A DNA stretch of 26,620 nucleotides from Zwartia sp. (GCA_030653405.1 JAURZO010000023.1:1-26620); one strand, 5' to 3'. Numbered from the stretch's first letter, positions 15,056 to 23,830 are shown. Made by a program: numbers and translations. Notes: a model not told the origin generated them from the letters alone.

Positions 15056-17362
15056 ATGGCCTTTCCCGGATTTCGGTATGCTTCCTCCGGGTTACTCGCC
15101 GCCCTGCGTGCAGGCTCACGTCTGACGAGAAGACCCTTAGCCAATGGGTCTTCCGGCGAGTTAGTCAAACTAGGCACCGTCTCAGGTGCCGCGACTCCAG
15201 TAGAAACAGATTCAGACCCTGTTGTCGCCTCGATGGCTTCACTACAAAAGTTGCTTGATGGCTACCTGGACGCTAAAGAAGTTTCGCTCGTCAAGGATGC
15301 CTATCGGTTTTCTGATCAGGCTCACCTCGGACAGTTCCGCTCGAGTGGTTCTCCCTATATCAGCCATCCGATCTCAGTCGCCGAAATCTGCGCTGGCTGG
15401 AAGCTCGATGTTGACGCGATTCGTGCAGCACTTTTGCATGACGTCATGGAAGACCAGGACATCGCCAAGCAGGAGCTCATTGAAAAATTCGGCTCCGAAG
15501 TTGCAGAGCTCGTCGATGGGCTCTCTAAACTTGATCGACTAGAATTTGCAAGCAAGGCTCAGCAACAAGCCGAAAGTTTCCGCAAGATGCTGCTTGCAAT
15601 GGCGCGAGATATACGCGTCATTTTGATCAAGCTGGCAGATCGTCTGCATAATATGCGGACACTTGATGCGGTCAATCCCGAAAAACGTCGGCGTGTCGCG
15701 CGCGAGACGCTCGAAATCTATGCGCCAATCGCGCATCGTCTCGGCCTCAATGCGCTCTATCGAGAGTTACAAGATCTCTGTTTTGCCGCGATTTATCCTA
15801 ATCGCTACAAAGTATTGGAAAAAGCAGTGATGACGGCCCGCGGCCATCGTCGCGAAGTGCTGACCCGGATTGATGAACAAGTGCGAGCCGCCCTGCCCGC
15901 CGCAGGTATAGAAAGCGAAGTTCGTGGTCGCGAAAAGACGCTCTACGCCATTTACAGCAAGATGGTGAAACAAAAAAAGAGTTTGTCGAACGTCCTGGAT
16001 ATATATGGATTCAGAGTCATCGTTAGATCTCTTCCTGAGTGCTATATGGCGATGGGGATTGTGCATCAGCTTTACAGGCCCGTACCAGGCAAGTTCAAGG
16101 ACTACATCGCAATTCCAAAAATTAACGGTTATCAATCCCTACACACGACGCTGGTCGGCCCCTTTGGTACGCCAATCGAGTTTCAGTTTAGAACGCATGA
16201 TATGCATCAAGTCGCTGAGGAAGGCGTGGCTGCCCATTGGCTCTACAAAGGTGATCAGTCCAATCTTCGTGACATTCAGAGCCGCACAAGCAAATCATTA
16301 CAGTCCTTACTCGACATTCAGAACCAAACCGGTGACTCGACTGAGTTTTTGGAACACGTCAAGGTTGATCTGTTTCCGGACGCTGTCTATGTATTTACGC
16401 CCCAGGGGAAAATTATTTCCTTGCCGCGAGGTGCGACTGCAGTAGATTTTGCTTACTCAATCCATACCGATGTAGGTAATCACGCGGTTGCCTGTCAAGT
16501 CAATGGCGAGGATGTCCCGCTTCGAACCGAACTCGCGAATGGCGACTCTGTTGCCATTACTACTTCACAGACCTCCCGACCGAGCGCGCAGTGGTTGAAT
16601 TATGCGCGTACAGGTCGGGCACGATCAGAAATTCGACATTATCTGCGTACAGTTCAGTACGACGAGTCTGCGGCTTTTGGCGAACGCATGCTGACCCAGG
16701 CACTTAATGAGCTTAAGCTCGACTTGCCTGCCGTTGATGATCCGATCTGGGAAAAGCTCGCGCGTTCGAGCGGCGCCAAGTCTCGCGAGGAGATTCTCGC
16801 AGATATCGGTCTTGGCAAACGGTTAGCGGCTGTTGTCGCGCGTCGCTTTGCTCCCGACCACCCTCTGATCGCCACGACTGCCGCGGCCGATGATGAAATG
16901 ACTGCCGCAAGACTGATGCCGATTCAGATTCATGGCAACGAAGGTCAAGGCGTTCAGCTTGCACCCTGCTGTGGCCCGTTGCCCGGCGACCAAATTGTTG
17001 CAGGTATTCGCATCGGACACGGACTCGTTGTTCACACCGCCGAGTGCCCCGTGGCGATGCGCGCGCGCATCAAGGAGCCAGAGCGCTGGGTTGATGTTCT
17101 ATGGGATGAAGAGACGGCTAAACACTTTTCAGCGCGTATCGATATCATCGCGAAAAACGAACGTGGCGTCTTGAGCCGAATCGCAGCCGAAGTCGCTCAG
17201 GCGGATTCCAACATCATTCATGTCACCATGCATGATGATGCGATGGCAACAATTGTCCTAAACCTGACTGTTCAGGTTGATAGCCGTCGTCATTTAGCCC
17301 AAGTTTTTCGCTCGATACGGCATGTGCCTCAGGTCAAAAAAATCATTCGAGCAAAAGGATAA
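15056..17362 (+). CDS. spoT: Bifunctional (p)ppGpp synthetase/hydrolase SpoT
   Basis: This RelA/SpoT homologue (768 aa) makes and degrades (p)ppGpp. The hydrolase domain has the metal-binding HD at 128-129 (LLHDVMED) and LADRLHNMRTL, so hydrolysis should be functional. The synthetase domain shows GREKTLYAIYSKMVKQKK, DIYGFRVIV and FRTHDMHQVAEEGVAAHWLYK. A TGS domain follows (VFTPQGKIISLPRGATAVDFAYSIH), then a helical and zinc-finger-like region (CCGPLPGD) and a C-terminal ACT domain (IIAKNERGVLSRIAAEVAQADSN). The first ~58 residues are a Ser/Ala/Gly-rich extension absent from E. coli SpoT; the AGGA before the ATG at 15056 supports this start, with Met60 the alternative. Confidence 0.96.
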   Translation: MAFPGFRYASSGLLAALRAGSRLTRRPLANGSSGELVKLGTVSGAATPVETDSDPVVASMASLQKLLDGYLDAKEVSLVKDAYRFSDQAHLGQFRSSGSPYISHPISVAEICAGWKLDVDAIRAALLHDVMEDQDIAKQELIEKFGSEVAELVDGLSKLDRLEFASKAQQQAESFRKMLLAMARDIRVILIKLADRLHNMRTLDAVNPEKRRRVARETLEIYAPIAHRLGLNALYRELQDLCFAAIYPNRYKVLEKAVMTARGHRREVLTRIDEQVRAALPAAGIESEVRGREKTLYAIYSKMVKQKKSLSNVLDIYGFRVIVRSLPECYMAMGIVHQLYRPVPGKFKDYIAIPKINGYQSLHTTLVGPFGTPIEFQFRTHDMHQVAEEGVAAHWLYKGDQSNLRDIQSRTSKSLQSLLDIQNQTGDSTEFLEHVKVDLFPDAVYVFTPQGKIISLPRGATAVDFAYSIHTDVGNHAVACQVNGEDVPLRTELANGDSVAITTSQTSRPSAQWLNYARTGRARSEIRHYLRTVQYDESAAFGERMLTQALNELKLDLPAVDDPIWEKLARSSGAKSREEILADIGLGKRLAAVVARRFAPDHPLIATTAAADDEMTAARLMPIQIHGNEGQGVQLAPCCGPLPGDQIVAGIRIGHGLVVHTAECPVAMRARIKEPERWVDVLWDEETAKHFSARIDIIAKNERGVLSRIAAEVAQADSNIIHVTMHDDAMATIVLNLTVQVDSRRHLAQVFRSIRHVPQVKKIIRAKG

Positions 17363-17370
17363 GTAAATTA

Positions 17371-18039
17371 ATGAAGAATGCAGCCATCGTTGAGCAGTCT
17401 CTGGATGCCAAGGGCGAACTACTGATCTGGACTGATATCGCGCCAGAAAAAGAACAAGACTTTAACCTTTGGTATGACACCGAGCACATGCAGGAACGGG
17501 CTTCAATACCAGGCTTTACATGGTCAAGGCGCTATCATTCCAATACCGCTCAACGACCTTACTTAGCGTTGTATCGTACCGAATCGCTCCACGTGTTTCG
17601 CAGTGCACCCTACCGCCAGGCTTTTGAAAATCAAACTGAGTGGTCGATCCGCAATTTTGGAGCGATGAAGAACACCAATCGGCGGGTGAATGCCGTGACA
17701 GAGTTTGCCGGTGCAGGCACAGGTGCGGCAGTCAGCCTGATCTGTCTCGGATCGCTCGAGAATGCCCAGCGCACCCTTGAGGTTGCCAAAGAACTTTGTA
17801 CTGCGATCGCAGGGGTGATCGCCTTAAGGATTCTCAACCCAGACCCAGAACTTTCCACGCCACTACCATCGGAAAGCAAAGAGAATCGAGTGCTTGAACC
17901 TTATCTCGTCGTGGAAACAACATCGGTCGCGATTGCGAATCAGGTCGGAAAATGGATCAGCAACCGCCTGGGCCTCGCAGAAACCGCCCATCATAGCTTT
18001 GGATTGCTTTGGGATTTACAGGCAAGAGAACTGAAATAA
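17371..18039 (+). CDS. Uncharacterised protein with EthD-like dimeric alpha/beta-barrel features
   Basis: I do not recognise a characterised orthologue. The 222-aa protein begins with a segment typical of ferredoxin-like/EthD-type alpha-beta-barrel proteins: LIWTDIAPEKEQDF, then WYDTEHMQERASIPGF (about 34-49) and RRYHS, followed by YLALYRTES. The second half (about 112-222) repeats the strand-helix-strand rhythm (SLICLG...; YLVVETTSVA...) and may be a degenerate second barrel. No signal peptide or membrane segment is visible. It starts 8 bases after the spoT stop, with the spoT end supplying an AAAAGGA, so it is almost surely cotranscribed with spoT. A strong terminator follows. A role in small-molecule breakdown or binding is possible; a stringent-response role is only suggested by position. 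Confidence 0.75.
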   Translation: MKNAAIVEQSLDAKGELLIWTDIAPEKEQDFNLWYDTEHMQERASIPGFTWSRRYHSNTAQRPYLALYRTESLHVFRSAPYRQAFENQTEWSIRNFGAMKNTNRRVNAVTEFAGAGTGAAVSLICLGSLENAQRTLEVAKELCTAIAGVIALRILNPDPELSTPLPSESKENRVLEPYLVVETTSVAIANQVGKWISNRLGLAETAHHSFGLLWDLQARELK

Positions 18040-18068
18040 AACAGAAGTTGCACGATAAAAGAAACTGG

Positions 18069-18102
18069 CCCAAGTCCTCATGTGACTTGGGTTTATTTTT
18101 TT
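18069..18102 (+). terminator. Intrinsic terminator after the gmk-rpoZ-spoT cluster
   Basis: CCCAAGTC (18069-18076) and GACTTGGG (18084-18091) form a perfect 8-bp stem with a 7-base loop, followed by TTTATTTTTTT. It ends the plus-strand cluster. Its U-tract contains the stop codon of the convergent TRAP binding-protein gene; on that strand the hairpin is followed only by a mixed T-rich stretch, so it may be weakly bidirectional. Confidence 0.88.
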
Positions 18103-19244
18103 ACGACTACTTTCAAAAGCTTGCCCACTGTTTGGTTGTAGTCTGCCACGCAAGATTCAGAACAGCGCGAAGCCCACTGTGGCAACACTTTTTTGATAGA
18201 GATTCGCCTAACACTCGCGATATCCGCAGCAGTCGGCTGCACAAGCGTCATTTGCCCCTTGGGAAGGTTTGTACATGTTTTTGCACCGATATTGCAGGCA
18301 ATGCCAAGCTGGCTGAGCTTGTCTGAATACGTCCATAAGCTCTGGACAAGCAAATCTACATTTGAGGCTAAAAATTTTTGCAACTGCGGCTCAAGTTTAT
18401 CCCACACCTTTTGATTCACCGCATGAAATTCCAGGTTCCAACCTATTGGAAGAGCATATAAGTAGGAAGATCCGCTATACCACTTGGCGTTAAAGCCTGC
18501 TGTTGCGCTGGCCACTGCGCAAGTAATGGACTTGTTTTTAAGCGCCGCCAGCACTTCTTGAAAAGGTAGGTTCACACTTTTAGCACCGAGCGCATCAAGA
18601 AGCTCGGCCTGAGTGCGTGTCACGACTCTGACGGTTTTCCCTCTCAGATCTGCCAAGGAGCGCACCTCAGCGTTACAGAAAAAAATTTGAGGTTGATAAG
18701 GATTAATCCCTAAAAGCTTAATTTGGTGTGTTGAATCAAGATAATGAGTCACTACCGGCATGAGCGCGGTTGCTGTATCAAGCGCCGATTGCGAGTCGGT
18801 TGATAGTCCAGCGATGTCGAAGGCCTCGAACAAAGGCACATCGGAAAGGTAGTAGGAAAGTGGTATTACTCCAAACTCAATCACACCCTGACTCATTAAA
18901 CGAAGAAGCTCAGGGCCTTTAATCCCTAGCTCATCAAAACCCTTGATCTGAGCCTTTACACGGTCATCCGAACGTTCAGGCAAGGTTGTGTGCCAAAAGG
19001 GTTGCTCGACCTCCGCGTAACTGAGCCGAGTACTGAGACCTCCCACGACTTTAAGTTCGGTTTGAGGGAGCTCTTGCGCGATCACATGTATGGAGATGAC
19101 CGGCGCAATGCAAAGGACTCCCGCGCTGACGACTTGGCGAAAGGGTGTCGTTCGAATCCATAAGGAAACTGCTGAGACTATCGCAGGCCAAAGCGGTGGC
19201 AGGATCGCTAAAAAACGCGCTGAAAAGTAGGTAAATTTGTTCAT
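18093..19244 (-). CDS. TRAP-type (DctP-like) substrate-binding protein, orphan
   Basis: The 383-aa protein has a basic, hydrophobic N-terminus with two possible membrane stretches (about 8-28 and 38-55, ending IHVIAQE), so export is expected. The body shows DctP-family landmarks: GVIEFGVIPLSYY, LADLRGKTVRVV with the conserved arginine, SVNLPFQEVLAALKNKSITCAV, WYSGSSYLYALPIGWNLEFHAVN. Such proteins capture organic acids in the periplasm for a DctQ-DctM permease, but neither permease gene is in the window. Four Cys in the C-terminal part (CNIGAKTC; CSESC) may form disulfides. No Shine-Dalgarno precedes the ATG; a promoter-like element lies only 8 bases upstream (see 19253-19280). Confidence 0.8.
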   Translation of the reverse strand: MNKFTYFSARFLAILPPLWPAIVSAVSLWIRTTPFRQVVSAGVLCIAPVISIHVIAQELPQTELKVVGGLSTRLSYAEVEQPFWHTTLPERSDDRVKAQIKGFDELGIKGPELLRLMSQGVIEFGVIPLSYYLSDVPLFEAFDIAGLSTDSQSALDTATALMPVVTHYLDSTHQIKLLGINPYQPQIFFCNAEVRSLADLRGKTVRVVTRTQAELLDALGAKSVNLPFQEVLAALKNKSITCAVASATAGFNAKWYSGSSYLYALPIGWNLEFHAVNQKVWDKLEPQLQKFLASNVDLLVQSLWTYSDKLSQLGIACNIGAKTCTNLPKGQMTLVQPTAADIASVRRISIKKVLPQWASRCSESCVADYNQTVGKLLKVVVKK

Positions 19245-19252
19245 TGTTTTTT

Positions 19253-19280
19253 ATTTTACCAAGGCTCGTGCGCGACACAA
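19253..19280 (-). promoter_or_regulatory. Candidate sigma-70 promoter with extended -10 directly before the TRAP binding-protein gene
   Basis: On the minus strand TTGTGT is followed after 16 bases by TAAAAT, with TGG directly before it as in an extended -10. The -10 ends 8 bases before the ATG at 19244, so transcription would start at or next to the start codon, giving a leaderless message. This is a pattern match only. Confidence 0.4.
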
Positions 19281-19378
19281 GCTCAATAACAAGGTTATCA
19301 TCTTAGCAACACGATGACGTTCACTCCGAGCAGGTGTTTGTGTCCCGTCTAAAATTTTTCATCTCAGGAGTCTGACTC

Positions 19379-20308
19379 ATGCCTCGGGTCAACGCCAGCA
19401 GCAGCACAGCTGGTTTTGCGCCACCTGCGCAACAGACATTGATGGGTATTGCCGCCCTGCTTTTGTCCCTATTTTTTCTGACCGGTTTAGACGGTATAGG
19501 AAAATGGTTGATGGCCGCAGGCGTTCCTCTACTGATTTTGAGCTGGGTTCGTTACATCGTTCACATTTTGCTTTTATTGGCGGTGATCCTACCCAGCCGC
19601 GGCCTGAGTGTATTTAAAAGCAAGCTGCCCAAGTTGCAGTTTCTTCGCGCCGTAGCGATGCTGGGCGCGACGCTATCTTTTTTCACTACACTCAGTTACC
19701 TACATCAAGCAGAGGCCACAGCGCTTATTTTCATCGCGCCCCTGATGATGCTCTCCGTTGCACCTTGGATTCTCAAGGAACCCCCAAGAAAGTCACGCTG
19801 GATTGCGGCTGCCATCGGTTTGATTGGAGTACTCATTGTGATTCGGCCCTCTTCAGGCCTTCACCCAATGGGCGTGTTCATGGGCCTTGTCACAGCGTGT
19901 CTATTTACGGCTCAACACACCTTAACTCGGTTAGTCGCGCATGACAGCGCCTTTACGACCGTCCTGTGGAGTGGCGCTATCGCGACTGCGGCCCTCACGC
20001 TGAGTTTGCCTTTTACTTTGCCGGCGGCCTGGGATCTATTGGCAGAGCTCAGCATACTGAACTGGATGTTATTGCTGTTATGTGGTGTGGTTGGCGCTGT
20101 GGGACATTTGCTACAAATCCAGTCATATCGCTATGCTCCGGCCTCATTGCTTGCGCCTTTTATCTACCTGCAAATCACATTCGCAGCGACGCTTGGCTGG
20201 TTGATCTGGTCCCATTTGCCAGACGCAACAACTTGGCTTGGCATTGCTATTATTTGCGCGAGTGGAGTGGGAAATAGCCTCATCGAATGGCGACGGAGTC
20301 GTGCTTAA
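19379..20308 (+). CDS. EamA/DMT-family transporter (10 predicted membrane segments)
   Basis: This is a 309-aa integral inner-membrane protein with two repeats of the EamA type. Hydrophobic segments are spaced evenly, e.g. LMGIAALLLSLFFLTGLDG, LLLLAVILP, AVAMLGATLSFFTTLSYL, ALIFIAPLMMLSVAPWIL, WIAAAIGLIGVLIVIRP in the first half, then five more ending GIAIICASGVGNSLIEW. The motif EATALIFIAPL followed by the LIVIRP strand is typical of RhaT/EamA metabolite exporters. The substrate is unknown. An AGGAG sits 8 bases before the ATG. It is a single gene between a divergent binding-protein gene and a convergent ABC ATPase gene. Confidence 0.9.
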   Translation: MPRVNASSSTAGFAPPAQQTLMGIAALLLSLFFLTGLDGIGKWLMAAGVPLLILSWVRYIVHILLLLAVILPSRGLSVFKSKLPKLQFLRAVAMLGATLSFFTTLSYLHQAEATALIFIAPLMMLSVAPWILKEPPRKSRWIAAAIGLIGVLIVIRPSSGLHPMGVFMGLVTACLFTAQHTLTRLVAHDSAFTTVLWSGAIATAALTLSLPFTLPAAWDLLAELSILNWMLLLLCGVVGAVGHLLQIQSYRYAPASLLAPFIYLQITFAATLGWLIWSHLPDATTWLGIAIICASGVGNSLIEWRRSRA

Positions 20309-20340
20309 TACCTCAATCTGCGCTGCTGATCCGGCATGCG

Positions 20341-21015
20341 TTAACTCAACAAGCGCCCACCCTGCAAGATCAGTTGCCTGTCGCAACGCGCAGCGAGAGA
20401 CCGATCATGCGTCACAAGCACAAGCGTCGTACCTTGCTGGGCAGCAAGTGTAAACATTAAATCAATCACGCTGGCACCTGTGGCCTCATCAAGACTACCG
20501 GTTGGCTCATCGGCAAAGATTAAGACAGGTTTTTGCACGAAAGCACGCGCAATAGACACCCGTTGCTGTTCTCCGCCTGAGAGTGTGGAGGGATAGTGAT
20601 GAAGGCGCGCACTCAGTCCGACCTGCTGGAGCATTTCCGTTGCAGGCACCACGGCTGGGTGCCCTGCCAACTCAAGGGGCAACATGACATTCTCAAGGGC
20701 AGTCAAATTAGGAAGAAGCTGAAAAGACTGAAATACAAAACCTACGCTGCTCGCTCTTAATGCAGCACGGCCATCTTCGTCCATCGCATAAAGCGATTGT
20801 CCAAGTAAGTGAACTTCTCCTGTTGTTGGCTGGTCCAAACCTGCCAACAAGCCAAGCAGTGTAGATTTACCAGATCCAGAAGCGCCAGTTATCGCGATCG
20901 ACTGACCTGCCGAGACGGTAAAACTCACGTCGTCTAGAATGTTAAGTGTTCCCGAAGCATCGGCGACCTGCTTGCCAAGCCCCTTAACCACTATCGCATT
21001 GGTTACAGCATTCAT
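20341..21015 (-). CDS. ybbA: ABC transporter ATP-binding protein (YbbA/LolD-like)
   Basis: This is a complete 224-aa ABC ATPase: Walker A GASGSGKST (44-52), Q-loop FVFQSFQLLPNLTALENVMLPLEL, signature LSGGEQQRVSIARAF, Walker B VLIFADEPTGSLDE and the switch histidine in LVTHD. The DEPTGSLDE and sequence style are those of the MacB/LolD/YbbA group, which work with FtsX-like permeases. Divergence from tesA is the same as for E. coli ybbA, hence the symbol, but no permease (YbbP-like) follows; the next gene converges from the other side. The start codon overlaps that of tesA in CATG (21013-21016). Confidence 0.88.
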   Translation of the reverse strand: MNAVTNAIVVKGLGKQVADASGTLNILDDVSFTVSAGQSIAITGASGSGKSTLLGLLAGLDQPTTGEVHLLGQSLYAMDEDGRAALRASSVGFVFQSFQLLPNLTALENVMLPLELAGHPAVVPATEMLQQVGLSARLHHYPSTLSGGEQQRVSIARAFVQKPVLIFADEPTGSLDEATGASVIDLMFTLAAQQGTTLVLVTHDRSLAARCDRQLILQGGRLLS

Positions 21016-21703
21016 GAATTCTTTCTCTCGCTATCGTCGCAGAATGAGTATTGGACTTTTCGTCGCACTCGGTGGCATTAGTCATGTGTTGCAGGCGCAA
21101 AGCATGAGCAGCATCTCTACACGCCCTCTGCGCATTTTAGTCGTCGGGGACAGTCTGTCAGCCGAATATGGCCTTACACGCGGTACGGGTTGGGTTGAAC
21201 TGCTCAAACAATCGCTGGCAGGCACTCAACCTGCAACCGATATTACTAACGCCAGTATTAGCGGCGACACGACAAGTGGTGGTTTATCGCGTATTGATGC
21301 GCTTCTGGGCAAAACTCAACCCGATATCGTGGTCATTGAGCTTGGAGCAAATGATGCGCTCAGAGGGCTGCCCCTGGATATGACCAAAAATAATCTATTA
21401 AGGATGACCCGTCTATCCAAAAAAGCGGGTGCGCGAGTAATACTTGCAGGCATGCAAATTCCGCCGAATTATGGTCGTGAATATGCTGAGGGCTTTAAAA
21501 ATGTCTTTGTCGAAGTCGCCCGCTCTGAAGACAGCGCACTAATTCCATTTTTTCTGGAAGGTATCGCGCAAGATCCAGCGATGTTTCAAGCCGACACCAT
21601 ACACCCAAACGAACTTGCTCAGCCGGTCTTAATGGAAAATGTTCGCCGGGTGCTGATCCCACTCATTGAGCATGCTCAAGTCAAACAAAAAGAAACCGGG
21701 TAG
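21014..21703 (+). CDS. tesA: SGNH-family esterase TesA (thioesterase I/lysophospholipase L1-like)
   Basis: The protein has the SGNH hydrolase blocks: GDSLS with nucleophile Ser47, SGDTTSGGLSRID (block II Gly), GANDALRG (block III Asn) and DTIHPN (Asp-His pair). From the ATG at 21014 (229 aa) it begins with a basic n-region SRYRRRM and a hydrophobic core ending LQAQ, a signal peptide for the periplasm, as in E. coli TesA. An in-frame ATG at 21044 is an alternative. The open frame extends upstream into ybbA but that part is antisense to a real gene. Neither start has a strong Shine-Dalgarno. Confidence 0.93.
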   Translation: MNSFSRYRRRMSIGLFVALGGISHVLQAQSMSSISTRPLRILVVGDSLSAEYGLTRGTGWVELLKQSLAGTQPATDITNASISGDTTSGGLSRIDALLGKTQPDIVVIELGANDALRGLPLDMTKNNLLRMTRLSKKAGARVILAGMQIPPNYGREYAEGFKNVFVEVARSEDSALIPFFLEGIAQDPAMFQADTIHPNELAQPVLMENVRRVLIPLIEHAQVKQKETG

Positions 21704-21740
21704 TAGTCACGCCCGCCCGCAAAAGATAACCTTTGCCGTA

Positions 21741-23708
21741 TCAGAGCTTAGCGACATCCAGATCGCCATTAATCAACTTGGTGGCATCTGGAAGCAACTT
21801 GACCTTCAGTTCTTGACGTAATACCTTGAGAGCCGCTTGCTCCTCAGCAGCACCCCAGGCTTGAGATAACTGTGCTTGCAACTGAGCAACTTGTCCGGGC
21901 TCTGCAGGCGGAGCCGCCTGGACTTTTGAAACTTTCAAAATTGTGTACTGTTCTGCGCCGCTTGTTCCAACATAAACAGGAAGCGTCTTGACATTGGCCG
22001 ACATCACCGCCTCAAGTTGCTCACGACTCAGAGACTCTGGTTGTTGGCGAGAGACGTCAACCGCAGCATCAAAACCTGAAGGTTGCGTGTTAGGCGATGT
22101 TTTCAGCATCTCAAGTTCTTTGGCACCAGCAGCCTGAGCATCCGCTAATGCGCGCTCTTGTGTGAGACGGACTTTGATCTGCTCAGCAACCGTATTCAGT
22201 GCAGGAATGTGTGCGGGATGAATCGCGGCTACTCGAAGCGCGACGATGACATCGGGAGAAACCTCAATGACGCCAGAGTTAAGCTTTTCCTTAAAAACAT
22301 CAGAGGAAAAAGCAGCTTGTCTGACCTTGGGATTCCCTAAGATCGTCTGATCAGCCTCTGCGGGCATCGTACTACCCGCACGTTGTGAGGCTGGCAGCAG
22401 GCCCTCTCGCGTGAGTCCCGTCGCAGATCTAAGCGGAATATTCAACGCACTCGCGATCGGACCAAGGCTGTCGCGCTGATCGTAAACAAGGCTCGTGAGC
22501 TTACTTGCGAGTTGAGCGAATTGCTCGGCTGCAAGTTGCTTGCGTATCTCATTCGTGATGTCGTCTTTGACCTCTGCCAAAGGTTTGACAGAAGCAGGTT
22601 GGACCTCAACGACATTGATAATATGAAATCCGAACGGACTTTCAACAACATTCGAGATTTTGCCAGGCTCAAGCTCAAATACTGAGGTCTCGACCTGCGG
22701 TACCAACATATTTTTACTGATCCAACCAAGATCTCCGCCTTGACTCGCGGAGCCGCTATCTTGTGAGAACTCTCTGGCAAGCGCAGCGAAGGACTGTGGC
22801 GCAGCCTTCGCACGCTGAGCAACATCCTCGGCTGTAACGCGAGCCTTGGACTTGACCGTCTCATCTGCCGAAGCTGGGACTTCGATCAGAATATGGCTGA
22901 CGCGTCGCCTCTCCGGTTGACCGTAGCGCGCCTGATTCTGTTTGTAGAAAGTTTCGATATTGGCATCAGAAACCTTTACCTCCTTGGAGGCCGCCTCTTC
23001 GTTCAGTACGAGATATTGGACATCAATATTCTCTGGTATCTGCAAAAGCGCCTGATTGCTGTCGTACCACTTCTTGATGTCCTCATCAGTCACCTTTACT
23101 GCACTGATGTAATCAGCGGCAGCAAAAGTACGTCGCTCGACAGTTCGTTTTTCAGTCAATAGCGCCAGCAATTTTTCCGCGACTTCAGAGGGAACGCGTG
23201 CCGTCAAACCAATCGGCTGGAGCACCTGAGCAATCGCGAGATCGCGACGTAAACCCAGCTCAAACGTGGTCGGTGTCATACCCTGCGCCGCGAGCACATC
23301 ACGATACCGTTGTGATGAAAACTGACCATTTTCTTGTACGGCAGGGATCGCAGCAATCGTGCGACGCAGCGTCTCATCCGAAACGGAGTATCGACCCTTC
23401 ATCGCAGCGATCGCAACGGTGCGCTCATCAATCATGCGATTGAGCAACTCTTCTCTGAAGGTCGGTGTATCAAAGGCGGCGGGATCAAACTGGGCACCGA
23501 GCATATTACGGTATTGCTCGAGCTGCGCCGTACGCGCCTGGTTAAACTCACCCAAGGTGATGGGTTGATCGCCTACGGAAGCCAGCTCGGGCTCACTCGA
23601 CATAAAGCTTGAGTAACCCTGCACTCCGAAGAATACAAAGGATGGCACGATGAGGATCAGCAGAATAAACTGCATCCAGCGTTGATGATTGCGAATGGAA
23701 TCAAACAT
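21741..23708 (-). CDS. ppiD: Periplasmic chaperone/peptidyl-prolyl isomerase PpiD (SurA_N and parvulin domains)
   Basis: PpiD is an inner-membrane-anchored folding factor facing the periplasm near the Sec translocon. I start it at the ATG at 23708 (655 aa), since the family begins MFDxIRNHxRxMQ; an in-frame GTG at 23723 adds five residues. One membrane segment (about 12-32, FILLILIVPSFVFFG) follows. The N-terminal chaperone part includes EPELASVGDQPITLGEFNQ and RMIDERTVAIAAM. The parvulin domain runs from RRVSHILIEVPA to GFHIINVVEV and includes GGDLGW. A long helical C-terminal region ends the protein. It converges with tesA and diverges from rlmJ. Confidence 0.94.
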   Translation of the reverse strand: MFDSIRNHQRWMQFILLILIVPSFVFFGVQGYSSFMSSEPELASVGDQPITLGEFNQARTAQLEQYRNMLGAQFDPAAFDTPTFREELLNRMIDERTVAIAAMKGRYSVSDETLRRTIAAIPAVQENGQFSSQRYRDVLAAQGMTPTTFELGLRRDLAIAQVLQPIGLTARVPSEVAEKLLALLTEKRTVERRTFAAADYISAVKVTDEDIKKWYDSNQALLQIPENIDVQYLVLNEEAASKEVKVSDANIETFYKQNQARYGQPERRRVSHILIEVPASADETVKSKARVTAEDVAQRAKAAPQSFAALAREFSQDSGSASQGGDLGWISKNMLVPQVETSVFELEPGKISNVVESPFGFHIINVVEVQPASVKPLAEVKDDITNEIRKQLAAEQFAQLASKLTSLVYDQRDSLGPIASALNIPLRSATGLTREGLLPASQRAGSTMPAEADQTILGNPKVRQAAFSSDVFKEKLNSGVIEVSPDVIVALRVAAIHPAHIPALNTVAEQIKVRLTQERALADAQAAGAKELEMLKTSPNTQPSGFDAAVDVSRQQPESLSREQLEAVMSANVKTLPVYVGTSGAEQYTILKVSKVQAAPPAEPGQVAQLQAQLSQAWGAAEEQAALKVLRQELKVKLLPDATKLINGDLDVAKL

Positions 23709-23830
23709 AAATGAGCTGCACACCTATAAAGTAAGCCGCCGAAGTTTAACACCGGCTTGCGTTATGCTTGAAGTCTTGGGTGATGAACCCACAGATCGAA
23801 CGATCAACGGCAAGGAATTTCAATAAAGTT

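Noticed and set aside
16005..16445. 146-aa plus-strand open frame inside spoT
   Set aside because: Out-of-frame shadow of the strongly conserved spoT synthetase/TGS region.
22442..22864. 140-aa minus-strand open frame inside ppiD
   Set aside because: Out-of-frame shadow of ppiD on the same strand, Ser/Arg-rich composition typical of a shifted frame.
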